Source of the DNA: Verrucomicrobiota bacterium
GTDB lineage: Bacteria > Verrucomicrobiota > Verrucomicrobiia > Limisphaerales > SIBE01
Assembly: GCA_016209525.1 (NCBI GenBank)
Contig: JACQWK010000568.1
Location: forward strand, 1-38,234
Reading direction: 5' to 3'
DNA: 38,234 nucleotides
Below the pieces are notes generated by a model. That model had not been told where the DNA came from and ran no database searches. It worked only from the letters and a program-made list of their open reading frames with translations. This document shows positions 9,102 through 17,795 of this stretch, piece by piece (position 1 is the stretch's first letter; each line of letters begins with the position of its first letter). Position numbers and translations under genes: made by a program.

Positions 9102-9184
9102 GTGTCCTAATCTCAACCTGGTGGATGCGCGGCTACGCTGGCGCAGGGCGGTGCGGCAGCACCGCCGCCACCGGATTAGGACAC
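9102..9184. repeat. 83-bp palindrome with gtgtcctaatc ends
   Basis: Bases 9102-9112 (gtgtcctaatc) and 9174-9184 (gattaggacac) are perfect inverted repeats, and the centre has a strong GC-rich hairpin (ggcggtgc / gcaccgcc). The element ends 89 bases before the AraC-type start codon, so it could shape transcription into that gene, but nothing in the sequence proves this. Confidence 0.65.
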
Positions 9185-9273
9185 GACCGAAGCGCGTTGA
9201 AGGTTGCATTCTCACCGACTTCGCCGCATAAAAGTGGTCAGCCAGATGCAACAAGCCGCAGCGCCTTGCCGCC

Positions 9274-10095
9274 ATGATTTATCTGACGCACGTCCCTGAA
9301 GCTCCTCTTTCCGAGTTCGTCGATTGGTTCTGGTACTTTGAAGGCCTCGCTCCGAGTTACACGAGAGAGCGAGTCATGCCCCACGGCGCGCTGGAACTGA
9401 TCATCAATCTGGACTCGGCTCCCAAGCGGTTGTTCGACCGGGAGGATTACTCCAAGTTCCGGAGTTTTACCAGGAGCTGGATCTCCGGCGCGCAATCGGA
9501 ATACCTGGTCATCGACGCGATGCCAAATTCATCCATGATGGGCATCCATTTCAAACCCGGCGGGGCCTATCCGTTCTTCGGTTTTCCGATGACGGAACTG
9601 CAGGACTCGGTGGTCGAACTGGACGCGTTGTGGGGGCTTGATGCAGCGGCTCTGCGGGATCGCCTCCTGGAACTGCCCAGCGCCGAGCACAAATTCCAGG
9701 CCTTGGAGCGGTTTCTCCTCACACATACCCAAAAGCCCCTCCGGCGCGATGCGAGGGTCGCCTTTGCTTTGAGAGCCTTTGAAACGGCGCCCCACGCGCG
9801 AACAATTCTCATCGTGGCGGAGCGCTTGGGCGTCAGCCACAAGCACCTGATCGCCGAATTCGGGAAATGGGCGGGCCTCACCCCCAAGCTTTTTTGCCGC
9901 CTGCGACGCTTCCAGCGGGTGGTCGCAAGCATTGAACATGAAAGCTCCATCGAGTGGGCCGACCTCGCCTGCGCCTGTGGCTATTACGATCAGCCGCATT
10001 TTATCCGAGACTTTCAAGCGTTCTCTGGCTTAAACCCGTCCGCGTACCTCACTGGTCGCGGAGAGTACGTGAACTTTGTTCCCGTTCGCGAATGA
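9274..10095 (+). CDS. AraC-family transcriptional regulator
   Basis: A 273-residue regulator. The first 160 residues match the DUF6597-type N-terminal domain found on many AraC proteins (early LSEFVDWFWYFEG, then RVMPHGALELIINL and MGIHFKPGGAYPFF). The C-terminal 100 residues are an AraC/XylS DNA-binding domain with two helix-turn-helix units: about 177-200 (ILIVAERLGVSHKHLIAEF) and 228-255 (WADLACACGYYDQPHFIRDF), followed by the conserved G-L-N-P-S-A-Y end. The ligand is unknown and it probably acts as a dimeric activator. The start is the ATG of MIYLTHVPEAPLSEFV, as is usual in this group. Its target may be the small secreted-protein gene 123 bases downstream, but that is only a guess from position. 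Confidence 0.9.
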   Translation: MIYLTHVPEAPLSEFVDWFWYFEGLAPSYTRERVMPHGALELIINLDSAPKRLFDREDYSKFRSFTRSWISGAQSEYLVIDAMPNSSMMGIHFKPGGAYPFFGFPMTELQDSVVELDALWGLDAAALRDRLLELPSAEHKFQALERFLLTHTQKPLRRDARVAFALRAFETAPHARTILIVAERLGVSHKHLIAEFGKWAGLTPKLFCRLRRFQRVVASIEHESSIEWADLACACGYYDQPHFIRDFQAFSGLNPSAYLTGRGEYVNFVPVRE

Positions 10096-10218
10096 GGTAA
10101 AAATCTTACAATACGGTCAGAGCGGCATCTGCCACTGTGAATCCGTGACGAGATTTGTTCGTGGCGGCTTAGACGCCGGCGGTCTCACGCAACTCACGAA
10201 AGCACATCAGAATACACT

Positions 10219-10758
10219 ATGCACAAAACCATACGACACCTGGGGCTCCTCGTTCTTCTCAGTGCTTCCAGTCTGGCCACGGGAGCGGAAGCTCCAAGTT
10301 TCTCCAAGGAACTCGAACCGCTCCAACGGTTCGTTGGGAAAACATGGAAAGGCCGATTCAGACAGTCCACGCCGGAAAAGCCCATGTACGACGTGATGAA
10401 ATGGGAGCGCGCGCTCAATGGACAAGCCATCCGCATCCTGCATTCCATTAACCAAGGTGAATATGGCGGCGAAACGATCCTCATGTGGAATCCCAAAATC
10501 AGCCGGTTGGAATATCACTATTTCACGACGGCCGGCTTTTTCACTCATGGCACAATGACCATAGAAGGGAATAAGATCACAGCGCACGAGGAGGTGACTG
10601 GAAACAAGAACGGGGTCACGGAAGTCGAAGCCACGATGGAGATCCTGGCTGACGGGCGGATGCACTCGAAGTCGCTCTATCTCCAGAACGGGAAATGGGT
10701 CGATGGCCACGAAGTGAGCTACGAAGAGTCGCCGGGGGCCGAGGTGGTGTTTAGATAA
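10219..10758 (+). CDS. Small exported protein, DUF1579/SRPBCC-like
   Basis: A 179-residue protein with a signal peptide (MHKTIRHLGLLVLLSASSLA, cleavage near ATGAEA). The mature part begins with LEPLQRFVGKTWKGRF and continues with alternating beta-like strands such as ETILMWNPKISRLEYHYFTT and FTHGTMTIEGNKITAHEE. That pattern (opening L..F.G.W.G, then a yields-to-colour series of strands with YFTT and GT/E..) is common in DUF1579-like and heme-binding-barrel-like proteins that form a small beta-barrel. No catalytic residues are evident. It follows the AraC-type gene on the same strand at 123 bases and may be controlled by it. Function unknown; family call is tentative. Confidence 0.75.
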   Translation: MHKTIRHLGLLVLLSASSLATGAEAPSFSKELEPLQRFVGKTWKGRFRQSTPEKPMYDVMKWERALNGQAIRILHSINQGEYGGETILMWNPKISRLEYHYFTTAGFFTHGTMTIEGNKITAHEEVTGNKNGVTEVEATMEILADGRMHSKSLYLQNGKWVDGHEVSYEESPGAEVVFR

Positions 10759-10828
10759 AGGCCATCCCGATCGCCGCAGCGGACGTGAGTCCGCGCATTT
10801 TTTCTCTTCAAGGTTTCAAAAACAAGAG

Positions 10829-10959
10829 CCGGCTTACAGAGGAGACCGTGGGATGGACTACACGCGGAAGGTTTGTAATCCCGCCTTTAGGCGGCCCGAA
10901 CCGGCTAAAGCCGGGACTACAAACGCCGACCTGTCGTTCATCCAACAGTCCCGTCAATA
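10829..10959. repeat. 130-bp dispersed repeat, copy 2
   Basis: Second copy of the repeat at 1953-2082, in the same orientation and about 95% identical by eye. It fills the gap between the small exported protein gene and the end of the Asp-box protein gene. It again contains the cggctaaagccgggactac hairpin arm. Confidence 0.8.
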
Positions 10960-11009
10960 CCATTGCTGCCACGAATTCCAGAATTTTGGGAATAGGACGA
11001 TTCAAGCTC

Positions 11010-12989
11010 TTACTCATCCTTTCGAATGAAGCCGTAGTAGCGTCCCATCCAGTAGGCGTGCAGAAAGTCGGCCGCACCGGTTTCGTCTTCGCGCCAGAGT
11101 TTCAGTTCACTCCAGTCTTCGCCGTCCGAACTTTGGTAACAACCGCCCGGGCCGCTCGCCATCAAGCCGCGCGGCGTGACGAACAGCGAATAAGCGCGCG
11201 GGATGCGCCAGCCTTTCATGCAGGCGATTTCACTTTGGCCGCCCTCGACGCTCCTGACCAACTCGCCGGCCTCACTCACGCGAAAGCGCAATTTCCCGGA
11301 GACCGGCTGCCATTGCTTGAAGTCAAGGTTTCTGAACGCAGGTTGGTCCGTAGTCGGCGCCGGCCGCCAGCTCATCCCACCGTCGCGCGTCACGAACCGG
11401 CCCTGGTCCGTTTGCGCGTGCAAGACGAATGTGCGGTTGGTGGAAGCGAGAATGTTTTGGACTCGCGCACCCATCAGGCCCTCACTCATGTCCCGCCAGC
11501 GCTTGCCGCCGTCCAGAGTCGTGAAAACGCGACCGGCGCTGTCACTGCACCAGGCGACTTGCGGGTCGTCGCATGCAAATTGAAACATGGTCACGGCCGG
11601 TTTCAGCCATCCATCCAGTTCGTAGGGATTCCCTTTCCAGGCGTACTCGTTGTCCAACGGCCGTTCGTTGATCGGCACCGGACGCAGACTCAGCTTCCGG
11701 TTCGTTGAACTTGGATTCAAATCGATGTCCTTGCGGAGGGAGTTCATCACGGGCCGCAAAACACGATCCACGGGATAGAGCCGGAGCGTTTCCAGCGCGA
11801 GGCGCATTCCTTCCTCGGCGTGGGGAACTTCGGGAAGGCGCGGGACAGTGTCTCCTGGCTCTCGAGGAACGCGGTATTCGGGCAGCAACGCTAAGGTCAT
11901 CCAGGCGAAGAGCGGGTTCCCTTCCATCCAGTTCACTTCCCAGAGATCGCTCAGCCACGGGCGATAGAGCTTCAAGAGTTCCGGGTCGCGTTCGTATCGG
12001 AGAAGATTGTAGAGCGCCTCATAAGCCTGGCCTTCGCTGCTATGGTTGATTCTGGCGAGGCGCTCGGGTCCGGCCGCTCCACCTTCGCGCCGCCGGTCCG
12101 GATTCTCTTTGAATCGAGTCACGACCCGGCGGTAAAGGTCCAAATACTTGGACTGGCCGGTCATTCGATGGGCAATGAGCAGATCCGGCAGCAGCATCAG
12201 CGAGGAACGCAACGGCGGGCGCCACACCCCCTCCTCGGCACCCGACCTTCGCAGGAGCGAATCATACAGCTTTCGGTAATACTCATCCCGCGAGGGATCA
12301 GGATCGATCCCCACATGGCCCCAACGGGTGGCCTCGCCGTCCACATCGATGATACGGCAGTGATTCTCCATCAGATGCGACATCAAGCGATCCACATCCT
12401 GGGCGATAAATTGCCTCTGCGCGGCGTCCGCGGCCAATTCGTAATAGATCGCATAGCCGTAAAGCACGGCGTTGAAGTTATCGACGCTCACGTCGCCGTA
12501 CCATCGGTAATCCGCGTATTGGCCTTGGCCTTGATGCCACTCGACTGAGTCGGCCCCGCGACGCTCCCAGCCTTCCACAGGACCGTGTCCCTTGACGTAT
12601 CCCCGAGCCAGCAACCCTGGTTTGCCGGTGACTTCTTGGAGAATCCGCAAAGCGCGCAGGATTTCTCCGCCGTGCCGGCGGACCCACGGATCCTTGGTGA
12701 CCACGTACTGATAACCTACGCCGCCGAGGTAACGGCCCGTCCAAACGCCGGCGTGAATGACGTTGCCGGGTTCGTGGGTCGTGTGCTCAAGCTGCGTTCC
12801 CGGAGGCGCCGCCGGAACGATGCTCACGTACAGACCATCGAGCCAGTGTTTGTCCAGCAAATCTTGTTGGAAGTATTGCGCTTTGTGGTGAAGCGGGCTC
12901 GAATCCGTCACGGACGGAGCACCCAGTCCGACCGACAGGACACAATTCAATACGGCAATGAACATGGCGCAGGCGATTGGTTTTGGCAT
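11010..12989 (-). CDS. Secreted protein, alpha-hairpin region plus Asp-box (BNR) repeats
   Basis: About 659 residues with a signal peptide (MPKPIACAMFIAVLNCVLSV). The first 450 residues are helix-rich with Trp/Tyr/His clusters (THEPGNVIHAGVWTGRYL, QYADYRWYGDVSVDNFNAVL, WRPPLRSSLMLLPDLL) as in alpha/alpha-barrel glycan-active enzymes. The last 150 contain Asp-box-like repeats typical of sialidase/BNR beta-propellers: VFTTLDGGKRWRDM, VTRDGGMSWRPA and YQSSDGEDWSEL. It may therefore act on a sugar polymer outside the cytoplasm, but no catalytic pair can be named. The start is uncertain: an ATG at 13070 gives 27 more residues that look like neither signal nor domain, so I prefer 12989, where the signal peptide begins. 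It is alone on the minus strand. Confidence 0.75.
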   Translation of the reverse strand: MPKPIACAMFIAVLNCVLSVGLGAPSVTDSSPLHHKAQYFQQDLLDKHWLDGLYVSIVPAAPPGTQLEHTTHEPGNVIHAGVWTGRYLGGVGYQYVVTKDPWVRRHGGEILRALRILQEVTGKPGLLARGYVKGHGPVEGWERRGADSVEWHQGQGQYADYRWYGDVSVDNFNAVLYGYAIYYELAADAAQRQFIAQDVDRLMSHLMENHCRIIDVDGEATRWGHVGIDPDPSRDEYYRKLYDSLLRRSGAEEGVWRPPLRSSLMLLPDLLIAHRMTGQSKYLDLYRRVVTRFKENPDRRREGGAAGPERLARINHSSEGQAYEALYNLLRYERDPELLKLYRPWLSDLWEVNWMEGNPLFAWMTLALLPEYRVPREPGDTVPRLPEVPHAEEGMRLALETLRLYPVDRVLRPVMNSLRKDIDLNPSSTNRKLSLRPVPINERPLDNEYAWKGNPYELDGWLKPAVTMFQFACDDPQVAWCSDSAGRVFTTLDGGKRWRDMSEGLMGARVQNILASTNRTFVLHAQTDQGRFVTRDGGMSWRPAPTTDQPAFRNLDFKQWQPVSGKLRFRVSEAGELVRSVEGGQSEIACMKGWRIPRAYSLFVTPRGLMASGPGGCYQSSDGEDWSELKLWREDETGAADFLHAYWMGRYYGFIRKDE

Positions 12990-13194
12990 TTGGAATTTGA
13001 AGGCCCGTGCAGCCTCACCCCGGTTGGCTGTTCCGGGAAATTCCCCAAGAACGAAGATGGTCGTTTTCATGGTTGAATCATTACGGTCGCTGTGAAAGCG
13101 ATCGAATCGTTCCTCACTACCACAATTCATCAGCCGCCGCACATGAATTGTGCGCGGTGAAGGCCGCCGCGGTGCATCTGCGAACTGTTCGCAC

Positions 13195-13295
13195 AGCGTA
13201 ACGCCGACATTCCTGTCGGCAGGTTGCGAGGCCTTCCTGCCTCGTGCAGCGCGAGGTCGCCTTGCCACTGGCCGGCTCGAAAGCCGGCGCTACGG
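13195..13295. repeat. REP-like hairpin cluster
   Basis: Palindromes such as gccgacattcctgtcggc, gaggccttcctgcctc and gccggctcgaaagccggc stand in a row and end in gcgctacgg, the same edge as in the clusters at 143-164 and 8559-8694. It lies in the gene-free stretch between the divergent starts of the Asp-box protein gene (12989) and the secreted protein gene at 13435. The remainder of that stretch shows nothing recognisable. Confidence 0.65.
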
Positions 13296-13434
13296 ACAAA
13301 CCAGTGATGCACCGGCGCGGCGGGACACGCTCCCCTTCAGGCTTGACGATCCGCCATGACGGCGAAATGATTGCCCCGTTCTCGTAACCATTTCCCGATA
13401 AGAGCGCGTCTTAACCAGGAAAGAAAGGCACCTT

Positions 13435-14556
13435 ATGAAATCGACACACCTATCCACGTCCCTTGTTGCCCTCGCCATCGGTTTGCTCACCGTCGGAGCC
13501 AACGGCGAAAAGCTGACCGACTCTCTCAAACCCGGCCAACCGGACCTCAAATCTGCCAGCCAACTCGCCTTTGGCCCGGAGGGCATCCTGTTCGCCGCCG
13601 ACACGAAAGGCGCCGCGATCTTCGCCATCGCCACGGGAGACACCACTCCCGCCAGCGGAAGCCACCCGCTGAAAGTGGAGGCCGTCAATCAGAAGGTCGC
13701 CGCGCTCCTTGGCACGAGTGCCGATCAGATTCTGATCGAAGACCTGGCCGTGAACCCGATCTCTCGCAACGCGTATCTCGCCGTTTCGCGAGGCCGCGGG
13801 CCCGAAGCCACGCCGGTGCTGGTCCGCGTCAAGTCGGATGCCAAGATGGAAACCGTCTCGCTGGAAAACGTGAAGTTCTCCAAAGCGATCCTGCCCGATG
13901 CTCCGACCGAGGGCGTGGTCGGAAGCGGTCAGCGCCAAAGCAATCCGCGCCAGGAATCGATTACCGACATCGCGTTTCTGGAGGACCGCGTGCTCATCGC
14001 CGGGCTGTCGAACGAGGAGTTTTCTTCGACGCTGCGCGCCGTTCCGTTCCCATTCCGAACCGTGGGCAACGGCACGAGCGTGGAGATTTATCACGGCGCT
14101 CACGGACGCTTTGAAACACGGTCGCCCGTGCGAACGTTTGTTCCGTTCAAGATTGGCGACGAGCCGAACCTGCTGGCCGCCTACACCTGCACGCCGCTGG
14201 TCCGATTTCCGCTTTCCGAGTTGAGGGCCGGTGCAAAGATCCGAGGCACCACCATTGCCGAGCTGGGCAACCGCAATCGCCCCTTGGACATGATCGTCTA
14301 TCAGAAAGACGGCAAGGACTACTTGTTGATGGCGAACAGCAGCCGGGGCGTGATGAAGGTGTCCACGGATAATATCGAGAAGACGGAACCGATTTTGGCG
14401 CATGTCCCGGGCGGAGGAACCAAAGGATTGACCTACGAAACCATCAAAGACTGGACCGGCGTGGACCAATTGGACCGCCTCGACGGGCAATTCGCTTTGG
14501 TCGTGCGCCGCGGCGACGGCGGATCGCTTAATCTCGAGTCCCTGCCTTTGCCGTGA
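13435..14556 (+). CDS. Exported protein of unknown function, propeller-like
   Basis: A 373-residue protein with a clear signal peptide (MKSTHLSTSLVALAIGLLTV, cleavage after ANG). The mature sequence has repeated short strand blocks such as ASQLAFGPEGILFAADTKGA, ITDIAFLEDRVLIAGLS, NRPLDMIVYQKDGKDYLLMA and LDGQFALVVRRGDGG, which suggest a beta-propeller of the NHL/SMP-30-like kind, but no named family motif is secure. A good ribosome site (aggaaagaaagg, about 8-10 bases before the ATG) supports the start. The stop overlaps the GTG start of the following lipoprotein gene by four bases (GTGA), so the two are made together and probably work in the same extracytoplasmic process. Function unknown. 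Confidence 0.82.
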   Translation: MKSTHLSTSLVALAIGLLTVGANGEKLTDSLKPGQPDLKSASQLAFGPEGILFAADTKGAAIFAIATGDTTPASGSHPLKVEAVNQKVAALLGTSADQILIEDLAVNPISRNAYLAVSRGRGPEATPVLVRVKSDAKMETVSLENVKFSKAILPDAPTEGVVGSGQRQSNPRQESITDIAFLEDRVLIAGLSNEEFSSTLRAVPFPFRTVGNGTSVEIYHGAHGRFETRSPVRTFVPFKIGDEPNLLAAYTCTPLVRFPLSELRAGAKIRGTTIAELGNRNRPLDMIVYQKDGKDYLLMANSSRGVMKVSTDNIEKTEPILAHVPGGGTKGLTYETIKDWTGVDQLDRLDGQFALVVRRGDGGSLNLESLPLP

Positions 14557-15809
14557 GTCGCGACCGGTGGCCTGGTATTGGGCATGCGTTGATCCTCTGC
14601 GCAAGCCTGACCGGCTGCGTTATCCGAACGTCCGCGCCAGTCGCGCAGATTTCAACGTATCTCACCGTCACCGTGGAAACGAACACGGTGGCGGTTGTCA
14701 TTCAGGACGGCCTCACCGTTCGCTGGGTCAAGCATCGATCCGAGCCGGGCAAGATGGTGGTCGAGATCGAGGGCTTGAGTGCGCAATCTCTCGGCGCGCT
14801 CCAACGCACCCCGCTCGACCAAGACCAATGGACCGAAATCGTCCGCGTGCACGTCGATCCCAACCGCGAGCCGTCCATCGCGGGTGTGCCGCCGGTGCAG
14901 GGACGCTACGAAGTTTTGAGCGACCGCGTTTCGTTCACGCCAAGTTTCCCAGTCCAGCCAGGGATGACTTATCGGGTCGAACTTCATCCAGAGAAACTGC
15001 CTGGTTCATCGCCCCCGAAGTCGAAGCCCTTCGCGGCTTGGTTCCAAACCCCGGCGCCGGTTGTGACACCGAAAACGACGGTGCAACAAGTTTATCCAAG
15101 CGCCTCTACGCTGCCGGAAAACCTGCTGAAGTTTTACGTCCACTTTTCCGGTCCAATGAGCCGGGGAGGGATCTATTCGCACATTCAACTTCTGGATGCC
15201 TCCGGCCAGGCGGTGGAATTGCCGTTTCTGGAAATCGACGAAGAACTGTGGAATCCCGATTTGACTCGGCTGACGTTGTTCATCGATCCCGGCCGCATCA
15301 AGAGAGGCGTCAAACCGTTGGAAGAAATCGGCCCGGCTCTGGAGTCCGGAAAACGCTACACTCTGGCGATCGACCGGAATTGGCGCGACGCTGACGGAGC
15401 GCCCTTGAGGGCTGATTACCGGAAAGTTTTCGACGTCGGCCCTCCCGACCGCGATCCACCTCATCCGCAAGCCTGGAGGATCAAACCGCCCAGTGCTGGG
15501 ACCCGCGAGCCTGTCGTTCTCGAATTTCCTGATCCGATGGAGCACGGATTGGCGCAGCGCTTGATTTGGGTGGCCGATTCCGGCCAACACAAAATGCCAG
15601 GCGAGGTCACGCTTGCCAACGAGGAGCGGCGTTGGAGTTTCGTGCCCGCAGCGAATTGGAAAACTGGTCCGCATCAGATCGTCGCGAGCGCGGTTGTCGA
15701 AGATCTGGCCGGCAACAGCATCGGACGGCCGTTCGAAGTGGACGTTTTTGAGAAAATCCAATCCGAGATTTCGGACGAAACCATCACGCTGCCGTTCACA
15801 ATAAGGTAG
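14553..15809 (+). CDS. Lipoprotein with Ig-like (Big_5/SbsA) domain
   Basis: A 418-residue protein starting with GTG inside a GTGA overlap with the upstream gene. Residues 1-22 end in the lipobox L-T-G-C with the lipidated cysteine at C22, so it should be membrane-anchored on the outer side of the inner membrane or in the outer membrane. Two or three beta-sandwich blocks follow: around 95-160 (YEVLSDRVSFTPSFPVQPGM), 170-275, and a C-terminal SbsA Ig-like (Big_5) domain around 295-400 with VVLEFPDPMEHGLAQRLIWV, WSFVPAANWKTGPHQIV and VEDLAGNSIGRPF. Such domains usually bind or space other surface proteins. No catalytic site is seen. The tight coupling suggests it anchors or assists the propeller-like partner. 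Confidence 0.82.
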   Translation: MSRDRWPGIGHALILCASLTGCVIRTSAPVAQISTYLTVTVETNTVAVVIQDGLTVRWVKHRSEPGKMVVEIEGLSAQSLGALQRTPLDQDQWTEIVRVHVDPNREPSIAGVPPVQGRYEVLSDRVSFTPSFPVQPGMTYRVELHPEKLPGSSPPKSKPFAAWFQTPAPVVTPKTTVQQVYPSASTLPENLLKFYVHFSGPMSRGGIYSHIQLLDASGQAVELPFLEIDEELWNPDLTRLTLFIDPGRIKRGVKPLEEIGPALESGKRYTLAIDRNWRDADGAPLRADYRKVFDVGPPDRDPPHPQAWRIKPPSAGTREPVVLEFPDPMEHGLAQRLIWVADSGQHKMPGEVTLANEERRWSFVPAANWKTGPHQIVASAVVEDLAGNSIGRPFEVDVFEKIQSEISDETITLPFTIR

Positions 15810-15915
15810 TGCAGGCTTCCAGCCTGCTTTCTTCGACGGTTTTAATCATCGAACCTCAAAAGAGCGTTTGGAACCACGAAGGACCCAACGCGGCAGAGCC
15901 GCAACCGCAGTTTGG

Positions 15916-15994
15916 CCCACGAAACACACGAAACACACGAACGAAGTCCAATCCGCTCCCTTTCTCATTTCGTGCATTTCGTGTGTTTCGTGGG
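15916..15994. repeat. Inverted repeat cccacgaaacacacgaaa
   Basis: Bases 15916-15933 (cccacgaaacacacgaaa) are the exact reverse complement of 15977-15994. The left arm also repeats acgaaacac internally. The 43-base loop shows no coding potential. It belongs to the about 600-base gene-free gap between the lipoprotein and transaldolase genes. Confidence 0.65.
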
Positions 15995-16085
15995 CTAGCC
16001 TTTTTCGGACATAAACAACTTCTTGCCGGTCTGCGAGCAAGTTGGGCAATTGCAGCGCAGGGGGGTCGCAGCAGCAATCAAATCC

Positions 16086-16163
16086 GGTGGGGCGAGACTC
16101 CGGTCGAGCCCTGGAATCACACCCGTCAACGAGGCCAGGGCACGACGGTGCTCTCGCCCTACC
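16086..16163. repeat. 78-bp palindromic repeat, copy 1
   Basis: Begins ggtggggcgagactccggtc and ends with the near-complement ctctcgccctacc; inner arms gagccctgg and ccagggcacg also pair. A second copy, cut by the window edge, starts at 38162. The element lies about 240 bases before transaldolase, and the rest of the gap shows only the promoter-like boxes listed separately. Confidence 0.7.
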
Positions 16164-16214
16164 AAGAGTCCCGTTGGCCTGAGCGAGCTTGTCACCAGAG
16201 GCTGATTTGTCTCC

Positions 16215-16243
16215 TTGTGGCCCGCAGAGCCATCCGGTATAAA
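16215..16243 (+). promoter_or_regulatory. Candidate sigma70-type promoter for transaldolase
   Basis: TTGTGG at 16215-16220 and TATAAA at 16238-16243 are separated by 17 bases, a good fit to housekeeping -35/-10 boxes. It would give a leader of about 155 bases before the transaldolase ATG. This is a pattern match only. Confidence 0.3.
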
Positions 16244-16406
16244 AGGGTGCAATGCCGATTCCGGTGTGACAGCCCGGAATTGGCTTGGATCCGGGCTTGG
16301 CTTCTGCAGGAAGACACGATGGGCCGGAAACATTTGTGGTTCGCGGAATGAACCGTCACCGCTGAAGTGGCAGCCCGACTGCAAACCAATATCGAACACG
16401 CATCTT

Positions 16407-17369
16407 ATGACCAATTTACTCAGCCAACTCAAACAGCACAGCATCATCGTTGCTGACACCGGTGATTTCGAAAGCATTCGCAAGTATCAGCCGCGAGACG
16501 CCACCACCAACCCCAGTCTGCTGCTCAAGGCCGCCCAGATGCCCGAATACCACGAGGTCGTGGACCGCGTCCTGGCCGAAGCGAAGCAAGGCTCCGCCCC
16601 GGCCAGTAAGATGCTCCAAGTCGTCCTCGACAAACTGGCCGTGGCTTTCGGCCTCGAAATCCTGAAGATCGTTTCCCACCGCGTCTCCACCGAAGTGGAT
16701 GCGCGGCTGAGCTTCGACTTGCAAGGATCCATTGAGAAGGCACGGACGCTCATCGGCTATTACGAGAAAGCGGGGATTTCCAAGGAGCGAATCCTGATCA
16801 AGGTCGCCTCCACCTGGGAAGGAATTCAAGCAGCCAGGCAACTAACCCGCGAGGGCATCCACTGCAACCTGACTCTGCTTTTCTCGTTCGCCCAGGCGGT
16901 GGCCTGCGCCGAAGCTGGCGTCCAATTAGTCTCACCCTTTGTGGGCCGGATATTGGACTGGTACAAAAAATCGGCTGGCCGCGATTACCCGCCGGCGGAG
17001 GATCCGGGCGCGATGTCCGTGACGCGCATTTACAATTACTACAAGAATTACGGCTACAAAACGGAGGTCATGGGCGCCAGCTTCCGCAACGTCGGCGAGA
17101 TTCTCCAATTGGCCGGTTCCGACCTGTTGACGATTAGCCCGACGCTGCTCGAGGAACTGCAAAAGACGAGCGGAACGGTCGCCCGCAAGCTGAGCGCCGA
17201 AATCGCCGCCGCTTCCAAGGAGCCGAAGATTGCGCTCGATGAAAAGACTTTCCGCTGGATGCACAACGAAGACCAGATGGCCACGGAAAAACTGTCCGAA
17301 GGCATCCGCCTCTTCGCCGCGGACACGGTCAAGCTGGAAAAATTCATCGCGCAAAAGCTCCAAGCGTAG
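16407..17369 (+). CDS. tal: Transaldolase
   Basis: A 320-residue class I transaldolase of the TalB type, cytosolic, in the non-oxidative pentose phosphate pathway; it moves a dihydroxyacetone unit from sedoheptulose 7-phosphate to glyceraldehyde 3-phosphate. Seen directly: [12 protein letters not shown] (31-42) with the catalytic-site aspartate and the TNPSL motif, [11 protein letters not shown] (94-104), the Schiff-base lysine K132 in [15 protein letters not shown], and [12 protein letters not shown] plus [13 protein letters not shown] further on. K132 has the same number as in E. coli TalB. The start is set at the ATG of [11 protein letters not shown], since family members begin there; the frame is open upstream to 16215 but that part is not conserved in character. 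It stands alone. Confidence 0.95.
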   Translation: MTNLLSQLKQHSIIVADTGDFESIRKYQPRDATTNPSLLLKAAQMPEYHEVVDRVLAEAKQGSAPASKMLQVVLDKLAVAFGLEILKIVSHRVSTEVDARLSFDLQGSIEKARTLIGYYEKAGISKERILIKVASTWEGIQAARQLTREGIHCNLTLLFSFAQAVACAEAGVQLVSPFVGRILDWYKKSAGRDYPPAEDPGAMSVTRIYNYYKNYGYKTEVMGASFRNVGEILQLAGSDLLTISPTLLEELQKTSGTVARKLSAEIAAASKEPKIALDEKTFRWMHNEDQMATEKLSEGIRLFAADTVKLEKFIAQKLQA

Positions 17370-17494
17370 TCGAGTTGCGCAACCAGCTTCTGCGTCAGCA
17401 ATTGTGTCTTTCAATAGGACGAAAGGCAGCGAAGCCTCAGAGCTCCTGATCAGGTGGAATTACGCTAACCCTGCTCCTGCCGTCCGACGCTTCC

Positions 17495-17633
17495 TTCCCC
17501 CTCACCCCGGCCCTCCCCCCAGGGGAGAGGAAGAATCGTCCGCCATGCGCGAAAATTTCCAGCCATCCCGGATTGGCCCAACGCGGTGGCAGTGATTCCC
17601 TCTCCCTGGGGAGAGGGCTAGGGTGAGGGGAAC
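17495..17633. repeat. Inverted pyrimidine/purine repeat
   Basis: The left arm ttccccctcaccccggccct with the following ccagggg pairs with the right arm ending ggctagggtgaggggaa. It is the same style as the inner palindromes of the element at 4106-4310 but without its terminal repeats. It fills part of the 426-base gap between transaldolase and miaE; the rest, 17640-17774, holds nothing I recognise. Confidence 0.6.
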
Positions 17634-17774
17634 CGAGGCCGGTGAGATTCCATGCGCCTCGAAATCTTGCCGATGGGATCAGGACTCGTGAGCCTACAGT
17701 AGTCAGAAAAGATAAGGTCATCGCGAAGCCCACTGACGCCGTCCGGCGATTGATCGAATCGGTGGATTCGACAA

Positions 17775-17795
17775 GGCCGAAATCCGCGTTCGGCC
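17775..17795 (-). terminator. Hairpin abutting the miaE stop
   Basis: A perfect 7-bp stem (ggccgaa / ttcggcc) with a 7-base loop lies directly after the miaE stop codon on the minus strand. The U-run is weak, so it is only a terminator candidate. Confidence 0.4.

Noticed and set aside
10785..11708. A 307-codon plus-strand frame running through the repeat and the end of the Asp-box gene
   Set aside because: It begins in non-coding repeat DNA, has no motif, and overlaps the well-supported minus-strand gene.
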